Notes under the pieces: model-generated | Told to the model about the DNA's origin: nothing | Seen by the model: the letters and a program-made list of their open reading frames with translations, nothing else | Databases searched by the model: none | Part shown: positions 37,999-47,553 of the stretch, piece by piece | Position numbering within the stretch: position 1 is the first letter of the stretch | How the letters are laid out: the number at the start of each line of letters is the position of its first letter | Position numbers and translations under genes: made by a program | From: Gammaproteobacteria bacterium | GTDB lineage: Bacteria; Pseudomonadota; Gammaproteobacteria; DSM-16500 | Direction: 5' to 3' | Length of the DNA stretch: 64,000 bases | Assembly: GCA_031291175.1 (NCBI GenBank) | Contig: JARLJO010000047.1 | Span: 202,766-266,765, forward strand

Positions 37999-39012
37999 AT
38001 GACATTACTCCACTCAAAAAATAAAATCCTGGCCGATGGTCGCTGGAATGGTCCACATGGCATTGGACGTTTTTCCTCAGAAATTTTAAGTCGATTGCAG
38101 CAAACGGATATTTTGAATGAAGGCCCAAGACCTTTGTCGTTAAAGAATCTCTTGTGGCAGCCGCTGACGCTTAACCAGCAAAAAAAACATTACGATGTGT
38201 ATTTTAATCCTGGCTTTAATCCATTGCTTTATTCGCCTATTCCTTTTGTCTTTACTATTTGCGATTTGATTCATTTACAATTTCCGGGCGGCAACAAATA
38301 CTTGAAGCGCCTTTATTATGAAACGTTAATCAAACCTGCCGCTAAAAGAGCGCATAAAATTCTTACGATTTCTGAATATTCTAAAAATAAAATAGTAGAA
38401 TGGACGGGCATTGCGCCAGCAGATGTCATCAATGTCAGCTGCGGTATCAGTGAACATCTCACCCCTAAAGGCACTCGTCCCGATCTTGCTTATCCGTATT
38501 TATTGCACGTTGGCAATACTACTAAACCTCACAAAAATGTGGCGCGTCTTTTAAAAGCATTTGCCCAGGCTCACATTGACCCATCAATACGCCTGGTGCT
38601 AACGGGCAGCCAGACGTCTGAGTTAAATGCGATTATTCAAGCCGAACGTCTGCAAGATCGTGTTGTTTTCAGTGGTGTACTTAGTGAGGCGCAATTAGCG
38701 GATTATTATCGCGGCGCGACGGCTTTGGTTTTTCCTTCGCTATATGAAGGATTTGGCTTGCCGCCTTTAGAAGCCATGGCTTGTGGTACCCCCGCATTAA
38801 CTTCCAACCTGACTTCTTTGCCTGAAGTCACGGGTGACGCCGCTATCTTGATTGATCCTTACCGAGTTGATGCTATCGCAGATGGTATCGAACGGATTGT
38901 CAACGATACGGCTCTCAGACAAACTCTTATAGAAAAAGGGTTAGAACGAGCAAAGCGCTATACCTGGGGAAATACATCGAAAAGTGTTCAAACAGTACTG
39001 GATAACATCTAG
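37999..39012 (+). CDS. Glycosyltransferase, GT4 family
   Basis: A 337-residue GT-B glycosyltransferase. The N-domain has a Gly-rich loop in RWNGPHGIGRFSSE. The C-domain carries LLHVGNTTKPHKN and the nucleotide-sugar motif PSLYEGFGLPPLEAMACGTP with the E-x7-E pair. It likely adds hexose to lipopolysaccharide or another surface glycan. It starts 16 bases after the pilin gene. Donor and acceptor cannot be predicted. Confidence 0.9.
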   Translation: MTLLHSKNKILADGRWNGPHGIGRFSSEILSRLQQTDILNEGPRPLSLKNLLWQPLTLNQQKKHYDVYFNPGFNPLLYSPIPFVFTICDLIHLQFPGGNKYLKRLYYETLIKPAAKRAHKILTISEYSKNKIVEWTGIAPADVINVSCGISEHLTPKGTRPDLAYPYLLHVGNTTKPHKNVARLLKAFAQAHIDPSIRLVLTGSQTSELNAIIQAERLQDRVVFSGVLSEAQLADYYRGATALVFPSLYEGFGLPPLEAMACGTPALTSNLTSLPEVTGDAAILIDPYRVDAIADGIERIVNDTALRQTLIEKGLERAKRYTWGNTSKSVQTVLDNI

Positions 39013-39093
39013 TTCCTTCCTATTTAGCTATTCAAAAGCATCTTTTCATTGCTGATTTTTTACTGCGTTTACTGATGGACCAGTTGATTTAAT

Positions 39094-39214
39094 GACTGGG
39101 GTCCTGTCAGGGTAGGTTTACTTTTTTCGTGCTCGCCAGAGGCTCCGCGCGTAAAAAGCAAACCTACCCTGCCACCCCGTTTTTTTTGATTCGCTTCCAC
39201 TTCGTGGAAGCGAA
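39094..39214 (+). repeat. Family-1 repeat element (full copy, reference orientation)
   Basis: The element runs GACTGGGGTCCTGTC, then an imperfect palindrome of GGGTAGGTTTAC ... AAACCTACCC, then CTGCCACCCCG, a T-run and the hairpin CTTCCACTTCGTGGAAG. Seven full or partial copies occur in this window. It is the first part of a longer composite repeat running to about 39415. Confidence 0.9.
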
Positions 39215-39415
39215 AAGAGCATTACAAAAAATATATTTACACTGGCAAAAAGTAGCACGGACTAAAACCCCCACGCTTTTTGTGGGGGTTGTGTCCGCGA
39301 ACCCCAGCTAAATCACAGCACATTCACTCGACACATACGAATCAAAAATCCCCGCCGTAGTCATTAAAGCCCACCGGTGTCGCACCAATATCGCACAGCC
39401 ATAAGGCAATGTTGG
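39215..39415 (+). repeat. Composite repeat, second part (family-2 hairpin plus tail)
   Basis: It contains GTAGCACGGACTAAAAC, a CCCCCAC-GCTTTTT-GTGGGGG hairpin and GTGTCCGCGAACCCC, then a tail that includes ATCAAAAATCCCCGCCGTAG and TTAAAGCCCAC. An inverted relative with the same order of parts lies at about 50127-50372. A hairpin-only copy is at 49871-49926. Confidence 0.75.
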
Positions 39416-39444
39416 GTTTCGCTAAAAGCACAGAACCCTACCTA
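39408..39444. repeat. Family-3 REP-like palindrome, degenerate copy
   Basis: CAATGTTGGGTTTCGCTAAAAGCACAGAACCCTACC keeps the TTGGG ... CCCTACC outer arms of the 28129-28206 hairpin with many changes. Confidence 0.4.
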
Positions 39445-39577
39445 CGCTGAAATCCACCCCTTTATTTTCTTAAGTTGACGCCTATGCGCCAGCGCTGGAA
39501 CAACAAGACTATTTCTTGATTTACTCAACAAAGCTCTTCGTAAAAGTGAACCTCGGTATATTATTTAAAATGGACTT

Positions 39578-39811
39578 TTGCGCCTATTAGCAACCTATGA
39601 AATAACAGGAAAAATCGAAGGCAAACTTGCAGCAAAAATGTTAGATGAAAAACTGTATTATCAGTTTTTTGAAGATAGGAAAGAAGTGCTTTTCAACACA
39701 CGCGAAGAAGGAAATCCAGTAGAAAATCCCATCATACGATTAGCCTATATCATATTAAAAGAACATCCTGAGCTAATGAATAAAACAGGCCATGTCCCTA
39801 GAGGAACTTAG
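39578..39811 (+). other. Short orphan frame, possible gene remnant
   Basis: A 77-codon frame from a TTG encodes a soluble, charged sequence (MRLLATYEITGKIEGKLAAK near the start). No ribosome binding site and no known domain are visible, and it is boxed in by repeats. It may be the tail of a lost gene. Confidence 0.25.
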
Positions 39812-39941
39812 TAAATTTAATCGACCAAAACCTCTGAAATCAATTTCAGCGCCGCCACGAGTATTTTGATAAACACCTACGTGATGGCGCGCGATGATAA
39901 ACAACAGAAGCGCGGACACAGGTATTTGATAAACACCTATG

Positions 39942-40033
39942 TAGCGCGGACTAAGGCCGAAGGCCGTGTCCGCGATGGCAAGCAACAGGCAAGTCAGAAA
40001 CGTGGACACGGCCTCCGGCCTTAGTCCGCGCTA
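39942..40033. repeat. Long inverted repeat, family-2 relative
   Basis: Two 33-base arms (TAGCGCGGACTAAGGCC followed by GAAGGCCGTGTCCGCG, and its complement with two mismatches) flank a 26-base centre. A tandem 20-base motif TTTGATAAACACCTA occurs twice just upstream (about 39865 and 39924). The element ends exactly at the stop codon of the FimT-like gene. Confidence 0.75.
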
Positions 40034-40561
40034 CTAACAGCCCAACGAATCAATTTTGCCATTGTAATCAGGATAAACCACTCTCGCTCTCCCCGCTTGA
40101 TTGACCTTGATTGCCCATGCAAGCTTTCTTTTGCCAGAACAATACCAGAATGTACCATCCTCGCCATAAGACATACCCGCTGGCGAAAACATCAAATAGT
40201 TTCGATGTAATGCCGAGCGCCAATACAAAGATCCGTCTCTGGAATGCGCGTCAAACACATACAAAACATGCTCTTTCCCATTGATCGTACCACTCAAATC
40301 GGAATCAATGAAAACCACCTGCCCGTCATTCCACTCCCCACCACAATTCATATGGTCTTTACTCGGGCATAAAGAAATATTTACCCCCAAAAGAGCCGAC
40401 TCACTTCTTGCCACATCAATTGCACGCAAGAGTTTTGATCTGATCACTTCATCCTTGGATTTCGTGAGGAAAAGACCACGCTGGGTGGCTGCGAGCGCGA
40501 CTAGAATACACATAATCGCGATCACAAAGAGCATCTCTAATAACGACAAACCTTTACGCAT
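40034..40561 (-). CDS. GspH/FimT-family pseudopilin
   Basis: The 175-residue protein has a prepilin signal MRKG, then LSLLEMLFVIAIMCILVAL with Glu5 present. The GspH/FimT domain contains two Cys pairs (near 65/73 and 145/175). FimT-type minor pilins prime type IV pilus assembly, and some bind DNA during uptake. It overlaps the lysS stop by one base, so it is co-transcribed with prfB-lysS. Confidence 0.88.
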   Translation of the reverse strand: MRKGLSLLEMLFVIAIMCILVALAATQRGLFLTKSKDEVIRSKLLRAIDVARSESALLGVNISLCPSKDHMNCGGEWNDGQVVFIDSDLSGTINGKEHVLYVFDAHSRDGSLYWRSALHRNYLMFSPAGMSYGEDGTFWYCSGKRKLAWAIKVNQAGRARVVYPDYNGKIDSLGC

Positions 40562-42066
40562 TACACATTCACAGGCTTCATATGCGGAAACAAAATCACA
40601 TCGCGGATGGAAGGAGAATCAGTGAATAACATCACCAGACGATCAATACCAATTCCTTCACCAGCTGTAGGTGGCAATCCGTGTTCAAGCGCTGCTACAT
40701 AATCTGCATCATAAGGCATGGCCTCATCATCACCAGCGTCTTTTTCAGCGACTTGCTTTTGAAAGCGTTCCGCCTGATCTTCTGCGTCATTTAACTCAGA
40801 AAACCCATTAGCAATCTCACGTCCGCCGACAAACAATTCAAATCGATCAGTGATAAATGCATTAGTATCATTACGACGCGCTAAAGGTGAAACTTCCGCA
40901 GGATATTCTGTAATGAAAGTAGGTTGCTTCAACATATGTTCTACGGTTTTTTCAAAAATTTCGACCTGGACCTTGCCCAAACCATAATTTTCATGCAACG
41001 GAATCTCAAGCTTATTCGCTGTTTTGATTGCAGCTGGCAGCGTATCAATATCTGACGTCTTCAGCGTAGGATTATAGTGAAGAATCGAATCAAACAAACT
41101 GAGACGCACAAAAGGTTTGCTCACATCATAAATTTCACCTTGATAGGAAATTTCAAATGTACCTAACACATCTTGCGCCAGCTTTTTAAATAATTCTTCT
41201 GTCAAATCCATCAAATCACGATAATCAGCGTAAGCTTGATAAAACTCTAACATCGTAAACTCAGGATTATGACGCACTGACAATCCTTCGTTACGGAAGT
41301 TACGATTGATTTCAAAAACCCGCTCAAAACCACCGACCACCAAACGCTTTAAATAAAGCTCGGGCGCGATACGCAAATAAAGCGGCAAATCCAATGCATT
41401 ATGATGCGTGACAAAAGGACGTGCGGCAGCACCACCGGCTAACACTTGCATCATTGGTGTTTCGACTTCTAAAAAATTTCGTTCTTTCAAGAAATCACGA
41501 ATCACATCCACAATCTTTGAGCGCATCAAAAAAGTCTTGCGCGTGGTTTCATTCACCAACAAATCCAAATACCGTTGACGATACCGTAATTCTTGATCGG
41601 TTAAACCATGATATTTATCAGGCAATGGACGCAATGACTTCGTTAACAAATGAATTTGACTCACGCGTACTGACAACTCGCCAGTCTTGGTCTTAAATAA
41701 CAGACCTTCAGCACCAATGATGTCGCCTAAATCCCATTGTTTAAAATCATCATAAACCCCTTCCGGCGTTTCATCTTGACGCACATACAATTGAATGCGA
41801 CCCGACATATCCTGCAATGTCACAAAACTCGCCTTGCCCATCATGCGACGTGTCATGATACGACCGGCGATTTTAACGTGAATAGGATCGGCTTCCAGTT
41901 CAGGCTCGGTTTTGCCTTCATGCTTTGCGTGCAAATCAGCAGCTAAAGCATCACGTCTGAAATCATTCGGAAAAGCGATACCGCGCGTACGCAATTCGTC
42001 TAACTTGGCTCGACGTTGCGCGATCAATTCATTCGTATCAACTACAATATTTTCTTCTTCAGACAT
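40561..42066 (-). CDS. lysS: Lysine-tRNA ligase, class II
   Basis: A 501-residue class II synthetase with an N-terminal OB fold, motif 2 [20 protein letters not shown] and motif 3 [11 protein letters not shown]. The C-terminal ILFPHMKPV is typical. It lies two bases after prfB, the conserved prfB-lysS pair. Confidence 0.97.
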   Translation of the reverse strand: MSEEENIVVDTNELIAQRRAKLDELRTRGIAFPNDFRRDALAADLHAKHEGKTEPELEADPIHVKIAGRIMTRRMMGKASFVTLQDMSGRIQLYVRQDETPEGVYDDFKQWDLGDIIGAEGLLFKTKTGELSVRVSQIHLLTKSLRPLPDKYHGLTDQELRYRQRYLDLLVNETTRKTFLMRSKIVDVIRDFLKERNFLEVETPMMQVLAGGAAARPFVTHHNALDLPLYLRIAPELYLKRLVVGGFERVFEINRNFRNEGLSVRHNPEFTMLEFYQAYADYRDLMDLTEELFKKLAQDVLGTFEISYQGEIYDVSKPFVRLSLFDSILHYNPTLKTSDIDTLPAAIKTANKLEIPLHENYGLGKVQVEIFEKTVEHMLKQPTFITEYPAEVSPLARRNDTNAFITDRFELFVGGREIANGFSELNDAEDQAERFQKQVAEKDAGDDEAMPYDADYVAALEHGLPPTAGEGIGIDRLVMLFTDSPSIRDVILFPHMKPVNV

Positions 42067-42068
42067 GA

Positions 42069-43167
42069 CTATAATCCACTTAATAAACTTGCTTCGATAA
42101 ATTTATCCAAATCGCCATCTAACACCGCTTGTGTGTTGGCAACCTCAATTCCAGTACGTAAATCTTTAATACGCGACATATCAAGCACATAAGAGCGAAT
42201 CTGGCTGCCCCAGGTGATATCCATTTTTGTTGCTTCTTGTTCGTCTTGTTTTGATCGGCGTTTTTGCATTTCCATTTCGTAGAGTTTAGCACGCAACTGG
42301 CTCATACAGGTCGCTCTATTTTTATGCTGCGACCGGTCTGACTGGCTTTGCACGACGATGCCAGAAGGTATGTGAGTAATACGCACAGCCGAATCCGTTC
42401 TATTGACGTGCTGACCACCTGCCCCACTTGCTCGATACGTGTCAGTCCGCAAATCGGCTGGATTAATATCAATGTCGATACTGTCATCGATCTCAGGCGA
42501 TACAAACACGGAAGCAAAAGAAGTATGGCGGCGATTACCGGAATCAAAGGGCGATTTACGCACTAACCGGTGGACACCTGTTTCCGTTCGCATCCAGCCA
42601 AAAGCATAGGGGCCCGTAAATTTAATCGTGGCACTTTTGATCCCTGCCACATCTCCTGCCGAGACTTCAATTAGTTCGGTATGGAACCCATGGCGCTCAC
42701 CCCAACGTAAATACATACGCAACAGGATATTGGCCCAGTCCTGAGCCTCTGTACCGCCGGATCCCGATTGCACATCCATATAAGCATTGTTCTCGTCCAT
42801 CTCACCTGAAAACATGCGCTGAAATTCAAGCTTTTCAATGGTCTTCGTGATGTTATCTAATTCGGCAACGATTTCTTGAACCGCCCCCTCATCATTCTCC
42901 TGGACTGCCATCTCAAACAATTCCTCGGAGTCGCTGAGACCGGTTTCGATGACCTGGATGCTATCGACCACGGTTTCGAGCTGAACACGCTCACGACCTA
43001 AGGTTTGGGCTTTTTCGGGGTTATTCCAAATGGCAGGATCTTCTAATTCACGTTGAACTTCAAACAAACGCTCACGCTTGTTTTCGACGTCAAAGATACC
43101 TCCGGACTTCGTCTAAACGTTTAGCGAGGTCTTTTATGCGGGCATTAATGGATGTGGTTTCAATCAT
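42069..43167 (-). CDS. prfB: Peptide chain release factor 2 with programmed +1 frameshift
   Basis: The second frame (42069-43067 shown as an ORF) lacks the first codons. An upstream ATG at 43167 opens 25 codons ending ...VRRYL and TGA (43090-43092). The junction is CGGAGGTATCTTTGAC, the classical frameshift site with internal Shine-Dalgarno and slippery CTT-TGA-C. Slipping one base gives a 365-residue product, as in E. coli. RF2 reads TGA, so low RF2 favours the shift. The protein has the SPF anticodon mimic and the GGQ motif (GAGGQHVN). Confidence 0.96.
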
Positions 43168-43304
43168 GGCTGTCTCGATATTCAAAGAATGGAGGGATTT
43201 TAGTCTATACTCGGATACGCGGCAAGAAGAGTGTATAATTCCGTGCGACCTTGAGCTACTTTAGACCAAAACCGGTATTTGAAATAATATTGAAGGATTT
43301 AGCC

Positions 43305-44009
43305 ATGCCAAACACCCTCCAGCATCTCGCCCATTTAGTCGATGTTATCGCCTTGAGCCGCAAAGAATGTGAGCGCCCTATCAAAGCGCATCTGACCTAT
43401 GCCACGCGAGACAACTTCATCGGCCAGGTCATTAATGGCTACACCGAAGGCCTCACGGATTTCGCCCTCATGACCAAAAACGCCGCCGCTGCGCTTTGCA
43501 AGGTGCAAGATGACCTCATCGAGCAACACAATATAAGCTTATTGATCTATGACTCATATCGCCCCAAAAAAGCAGTAAAACATTTTATGCGGTGGTCTTC
43601 AGAACCCGTTCCCGTTGACCACAATGGTGAACACGAATTAAAGAGAAAAAACATCCACTATCCTCATATCGAGAAAGATCAATTGTTCAACCTGGGCTAT
43701 GTCGCCGAAGATTCGCAGCACTGTTATGGCCATACAGTGGATTTAGTTTTAATTGATAAAAACGAAAAGGAGCTGGATTTAGGCGCGTGTTTCGATTACA
43801 TGGATCCGCTTTCACACATTACGGTGACCGCAGATGAAATAGGCGAAGCAGCACACAAGCATCGAACCCTATTGAGAGAGACAATGCAAAAACATGGCTT
43901 TATTCCTTATACAAAAGAGTTTTGGCACTTTAGTTTTCAAGACAAACTGATTAAAGAACCGATTGACATTACCATCTCTAAAACATTAAAAGCCTTAAAT
44001 GTAGTGTAA
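43305..44009 (+). CDS. D-alanyl-D-alanine dipeptidase (VanX/DdpX type)
   Basis: The 234-residue zinc peptidase starts at 43305, behind GAAGGA. Motifs include YDSYRPKKAV, the zinc-binding SQHCYGHTVDLVL (SxHxxGxxxD) and the catalytic EFWHF near the C-terminus. It splits D-Ala-D-Ala for cell-wall recycling. No VanH/VanA partners are nearby, so a role in vancomycin resistance is not suggested. No signal peptide is visible. Confidence 0.9.
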   Translation: MPNTLQHLAHLVDVIALSRKECERPIKAHLTYATRDNFIGQVINGYTEGLTDFALMTKNAAAALCKVQDDLIEQHNISLLIYDSYRPKKAVKHFMRWSSEPVPVDHNGEHELKRKNIHYPHIEKDQLFNLGYVAEDSQHCYGHTVDLVLIDKNEKELDLGACFDYMDPLSHITVTADEIGEAAHKHRTLLRETMQKHGFIPYTKEFWHFSFQDKLIKEPIDITISKTLKALNVV

Positions 44010-44018
44010 TACTCATCG

Positions 44019-44049
44019 CTAACGGCGGCTATATTTACGCTGCCGTTAG
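44019..44049 (+). terminator. Hairpin after the VanX-like gene
   Basis: CTAACGGC (44019-44026) pairs with GCCGTTAG (44042-44049), nine bases after the stop. No T-run follows, so intrinsic termination is uncertain. Confidence 0.4.
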
Positions 44050-44167
44050 ACTCTCTTCACTTTAACGCATTGAAATATCATAGCTTTCAGTTAGCTTTTT
44101 CAGTATTTTATAAGCCCTATCAAAATACCCTTAACAACCTAAAAATAATTTGTAAATATTCCGTCAC

Positions 44168-44200
44168 TTTAATACAACCTTAAGGTTACTGCTTTATAGT
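44168..44200 (+). promoter_or_regulatory. PmrA-like box and -10 of small RNA A
   Basis: TTTAAT (44168-44173), N5, CTTAAG (44179-44184) is a perfect YTTAAK-N5-YTTAAK. Ten bases later comes TATAGT (44195-44200). The layout is the same as before the gene at 5022 and before small RNAs B and C. Confidence 0.7.
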
Positions 44201-44206
44201 AGGAAC

Positions 44207-44307
44207 TGTAGCAACACTGAATATAACGTATGTTTTAACTGGTTTGACCCAATAACAATAAATAAAAACAAAAAAACCTATCCCCGCTATTGCGGGGATT
44301 TTTCTTT
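44207..44307 (+). ncRNA. Small RNA A (three-member family)
   Basis: About 100 nt, from the inferred start to a rho-independent terminator: ATCCCCGC, TATT, GCGGGGAT, then TTTTCTTT. The family core is TGTAGCA-CACTGAATAT, then TTAACTGGTTTGACCCA and an A-rich single strand before the terminator. No start codon with a ribosome binding site is seen inside. The region 44010-44417 otherwise holds only the VanX hairpin. The exact 5' end is inferred from the -10 element. I know no described RNA that matches. Confidence 0.7.
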
Positions 44308-44417
44308 GTGGGACAGACATTGCAAGGTGGGACGAACGTTATTGCAAATTTTTGCGCCGGTGGAAATAATAGATTTATATTTGAGAAGAGCTATTTATAG
44401 GGCGTATTTTACAGCCA

Positions 44418-45431
44418 TTACTTTTCTGAAAGCTTGCACAATTTAACGATTAAATCCGCTTTATTGCGGGCAAAAAACTTCGATTTTAATATATCAATGT
44501 AAGATTCAATTGTTCTAGCAGATAAATGGAGTTTTTGCGCGATTTCTTTTGCTGTAGCACCCGTTAACAAAAGATTGACACATTCTTGCTGACGTTTTGG
44601 AATGCCAATATTTGATTTATCATTTCTATTATCTGATGGATTTTCAGAAACCTTATCCGCATCTAAAATTTTACTAGATTTGATAGCGTCTTTTTTTATA
44701 GGAATATTTTTATTGAGGAAATGCTGGAGGATGGTTTGTGGGATGACGTTCAAAACATCATGAATGAGACAGTAATTAATAAGATCATTGCTTGAGTTAC
44801 AATTCAATTTGCTTTTTACGACTTCCAAATCATATTCTATTGCTTGCAAAGACAGGTTCATCAATAAACCAATTTCTTTGCTGGTTAACCCACGAATGAA
44901 ATAAAATACCAGCTCAGACTCTTTTACAGAAAGTTGATTGAAAACATCACTTCCATTAATTTGAAAATTTTTACTGTTTGCCTTGGAACCGTAGGCTACT
45001 TTACCTAGATTAACTAATTTGAAAATAGCTTGAGCAGCTACAGCATTTGAAATTTCTTCCGTAATTCCACACACTCCGACAATATTACCGTGTAGATTTT
45101 TAAGAGGTATTTTTTTAGTGAGAAAAACATGGGTTTGGTTATCAGCATATTGATTAAGTTGTAAGAATGAAATTTCTTGACCTGACGAAATCACTTTTTT
45201 ATCTTGCTCTTGAAAAAATGCTGCTGATTCTGCGGCCTTACATTTTAACTCATAGTCAGTTTTTCCATATTTAGCTTCTTGGGTTTTAAATCCACACAAA
45301 AGAGCGCTGCGAAGTGTCGTTGCAGTGTATTTTAATTCGATATTTTTAATAAACATCCAGCCTGGCATCTGTTCCAATAGGGGGGATGAGAGTATCTCTT
45401 TATCAGCTATCTCATACGACATTGAATTCAC
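44418..45431 (-). CDS. PAS-domain regulator with two LuxR-type HTH domains
   Basis: The 337-residue protein has an N-terminal PAS-like sensor (about 10-135). It has two GerE/LuxR helix-turn-helix domains, one at about 165-225 (GLTSKEIGLLMNLSLQAIEYD) and one at 275-335 (GATAKEIAQKLHLSARTIESYI). The second matches the consensus better. Proteins with PAS plus LuxR HTH are common in Legionella and Coxiella. Two HTH copies in one chain would let a monomer read two half-sites. It could regulate its neighbours or the small RNAs; nothing visible proves this. Confidence 0.8.
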   Translation of the reverse strand: MNSMSYEIADKEILSSPLLEQMPGWMFIKNIELKYTATTLRSALLCGFKTQEAKYGKTDYELKCKAAESAAFFQEQDKKVISSGQEISFLQLNQYADNQTHVFLTKKIPLKNLHGNIVGVCGITEEISNAVAAQAIFKLVNLGKVAYGSKANSKNFQINGSDVFNQLSVKESELVFYFIRGLTSKEIGLLMNLSLQAIEYDLEVVKSKLNCNSSNDLINYCLIHDVLNVIPQTILQHFLNKNIPIKKDAIKSSKILDADKVSENPSDNRNDKSNIGIPKRQQECVNLLLTGATAKEIAQKLHLSARTIESYIDILKSKFFARNKADLIVKLCKLSEK

Positions 45432-45652
45432 TCATAATTTAAGAATATGACTTCTACTCTTGCCTATTTTGCAGTGTAGCACGGTCTGTTCAAATAATAA
45501 ACACCAAGAGCATTACTAACGTCGGTCGAAGCAGGATGGTTGCCAGGCAGTTGAATTCCAGAATTATTAAGCATGATGTAGCTGTAATTTTAATTTCTGG
45601 TTGCTCACAAATAGTCGCGATTATGCTAATTAAACATGAGCAACCGATACAA

Positions 45653-46555
45653 CTATATGTCCAGGCCCCTAGGTTTTGGTTTGGTTAATAATGGCGTTAT
45701 TTTGCGTGCCTTTATAGAGCCTATATTTTGTTTTACATCTAGTGAATCTGGTTTTTCCGTATCGAGCAGATGGGAAATAAATTGGGATTTCACTTGTTCT
45801 TTGCTATTGCTTGATACCTTAGATTCATCTTGCAAAAGAGTTGTGATTAAATCTATCGCTGAACCATACTTTTCAATCTCCAATGGTTTAATCGTATTTG
45901 TTAATTGCTGAATAAATTTGTCATATAGTTTGAGACTTGGGTCTAATATTTTTATATTGAGAGACAATATAAATTTATTGTTTTTCGGGTCGTTTTCAAT
46001 AGTGCAGAGACATTTGCCTTTATCAGCAGGATCTAACTTTTCTTTAAACTCATTAAATTCCTGCCGTATGAGCTGAATGAATTTTTGCAGCTCATCTTTT
46101 TCATTCTGAGAAAGAACACACCATTTATTGCGATCAATACCAACAGAAAATTCACCATTCTCTCTGTCATTTTTAATTAATAAAGTATCGTTAGAAAGCA
46201 ATTTTGCAATAACACTTAGATCAATACTAAAGCTTTGGGATGGCACTAAAATTTTAGATCTTGCAACGCCATCTTGTCTGAAACTAACAGAACCTTCTGG
46301 CTGAAAGCTGGTTATCCCGCTGGATGCGCTAGATGCGCCAAGTGATGCTACTGCATCTTTTGCGGCTCCTTCACCAGTAGCACCGCCGCCTCCACTGCTT
46401 CCATGACCAGAGCAGCGAGGAGCTTCAAATAAAAATCGGCCGCAGATCATACATTTTGGCTTGGACTTTATCGCTATATCCTTTTTAATTTCATTTTGTT
46501 TATTGTTTTCTTTGGCTTCTTGTTCTTGTAGTAATTTCATCTTATCCTCGCTCAT
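45653..46555 (-). CDS. Unknown protein with a Cys cluster and Gly-rich linker
   Basis: The 300-residue soluble protein has a Lys/Glu-rich N-terminus, then CMIC (35-38), Cys48 and His51 that could bind zinc. A Gly/Ala/Ser-rich linker (about 52-80) leads into a C-terminal region of about 200 residues with no recognised fold. It is divergent from the IcmC-like gene across a region with a perfect palindrome. A secreted effector or substrate is possible from the context only. Confidence 0.5.
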   Translation of the reverse strand: MSEDKMKLLQEQEAKENNKQNEIKKDIAIKSKPKCMICGRFLFEAPRCSGHGSSGGGGATGEGAAKDAVASLGASSASSGITSFQPEGSVSFRQDGVARSKILVPSQSFSIDLSVIAKLLSNDTLLIKNDRENGEFSVGIDRNKWCVLSQNEKDELQKFIQLIRQEFNEFKEKLDPADKGKCLCTIENDPKNNKFILSLNIKILDPSLKLYDKFIQQLTNTIKPLEIEKYGSAIDLITTLLQDESKVSSNSKEQVKSQFISHLLDTEKPDSLDVKQNIGSIKARKITPLLTKPKPRGLDI

Positions 46556-46642
46556 CAGTGCCGCTCTAGTCAGAAAAATCTTCGCTCTTTAGATAGCTAC
46601 AGCAATAGCATCATTTTATAGAGTAATATCCCTATAAAACAA

Positions 46643-46660
46643 TACCGTAGTAATACGGTA
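46643..46660. promoter_or_regulatory. Inverted repeat TACCGTA-N4-TACGGTA, candidate operator
   Basis: A perfect 7+7 inverted repeat with spacer GTAA lies between the divergent 300-residue protein gene and the IcmC-like gene. LuxR-type regulators bind sites of this size, and one is encoded next door, so it is a natural candidate. Confidence 0.5.
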
Positions 46661-46804
46661 AAGTCTTAATGCTCTGAAATGATGATGAAGTCGTCATCAG
46701 CCAACCTTGAAAACATAGGGTATTTATACGCTATTATGCACCTCCAATCATGTGCTAATGTTTTACACACAGTCACTCAGAATAAAATTTGGGGTGGTAA
46801 CTTA

Positions 46805-47401
46805 ATGAAAATTTTTCAACTGAAAACATTCGCATCATCAATCATTTTCCTATCGGCTCTATTACTTAACACTTCAGCATTTGCTATAGCAGATGCCGGT
46901 ACGATGTTACAGAATTTCACTGAAACAGTACCGCAGCTAATGCGCCTGGTTACCGCCTTTGCTTATGTCATGGGAATGTTTTTTATCTTTAAAGGAATTG
47001 CCGAGTTAAAACAGTTAGGTGAATCCAGAACCATGATGTCCAGAGAGCACAGCATTAACGGACCACTTATTTTAATTGTTATTGGCACTGTGCTACTCTA
47101 TTTGCCTAGCTCAGTACAGGTCGCTACAAGTACGTTCTGGGCCACTACTGTCCCTTATGCTTACATACCCAAAGCGACTGACGAGTGGTCAGTTATCATT
47201 AACGATGGTTATCTGATAATTCAATTAATTGGCACAATCGCATTTATTCGCGGAGTAGCTATGCTGTCTTCGGCTGCTCAACGTGGGGGCCAAGCATCGC
47301 TAGGAAAAGCGCTATCTCATATTATTGCTGGAACACTCTGTATTAATCTGGAAATTTTTCTTAATACTATAAATAATACGTTATCATTAGGGCAAAGTTA
47401 G
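46805..47401 (+). CDS. IcmC/DotE-like Dot/Icm type IVB secretion membrane protein
   Basis: The 198-residue protein starts at 46805, where MKIFQLKTFASSIIFL forms a signal peptide ending near AFA-IADAG; an in-frame ATG at 46679 would add a polar 42-residue extension and is rejected. Membrane segments lie near 42-62, 82-102 and 128-150. FKGIAELKQLGESRTMMS followed by GPLILIVIGTVLLYLPSS resembles the IcmC/DotE/DotV family, inner-membrane parts of the Dot/Icm machine in Legionella and Coxiella. No other dot/icm gene is visible here, so it may be an orphan paralog. It lies just before small RNA B. Confidence 0.72.
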   Translation: MKIFQLKTFASSIIFLSALLLNTSAFAIADAGTMLQNFTETVPQLMRLVTAFAYVMGMFFIFKGIAELKQLGESRTMMSREHSINGPLILIVIGTVLLYLPSSVQVATSTFWATTVPYAYIPKATDEWSVIINDGYLIIQLIGTIAFIRGVAMLSSAAQRGGQASLGKALSHIIAGTLCINLEIFLNTINNTLSLGQS

Positions 47402-47514
47402 CAATGAACTTTCTCCAGAAAATAAGACGATTTGCAGAATTTATTCTATTAATTCCGAGCCGACAAAAATGTCTTTCAACCCACCCCATAAATAATCCAA
47501 AAAAACTCAATTGT

Positions 47515-47547
47515 GTTAATACTATCTTAAGGTGACTGCTTTATAGT
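47515..47547 (+). promoter_or_regulatory. PmrA-like box and -10 of small RNA B
   Basis: GTTAAT (47515-47520), N5, CTTAAG (47526-47531), ten bases, TATAGT (47542-47547). The first half-site deviates at its first base; spacing is identical to copies A and C. Confidence 0.65.
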
Positions 47548-47553
47548 AGTAAT

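Noticed and set aside
39223..40033. CRISPR array
   Set aside because: Repeats in 39.2-40.0 kb are inverted hairpins of unequal spacing and length, with no regular spacers and no cas genes nearby.
43305..44009. Vancomycin-resistance operon
   Set aside because: Only the VanX-like dipeptidase is present, without VanH, VanA or VanRS. Gram-negative recycling use is more likely.
44150..44310. RsmY/RsmZ identity for the small RNAs
   Set aside because: RsmY/Z-type RNAs carry several GGA motifs in loops and a LetA/GacA box. These units have at most one GGA outside the terminator and a PmrA-like box instead.
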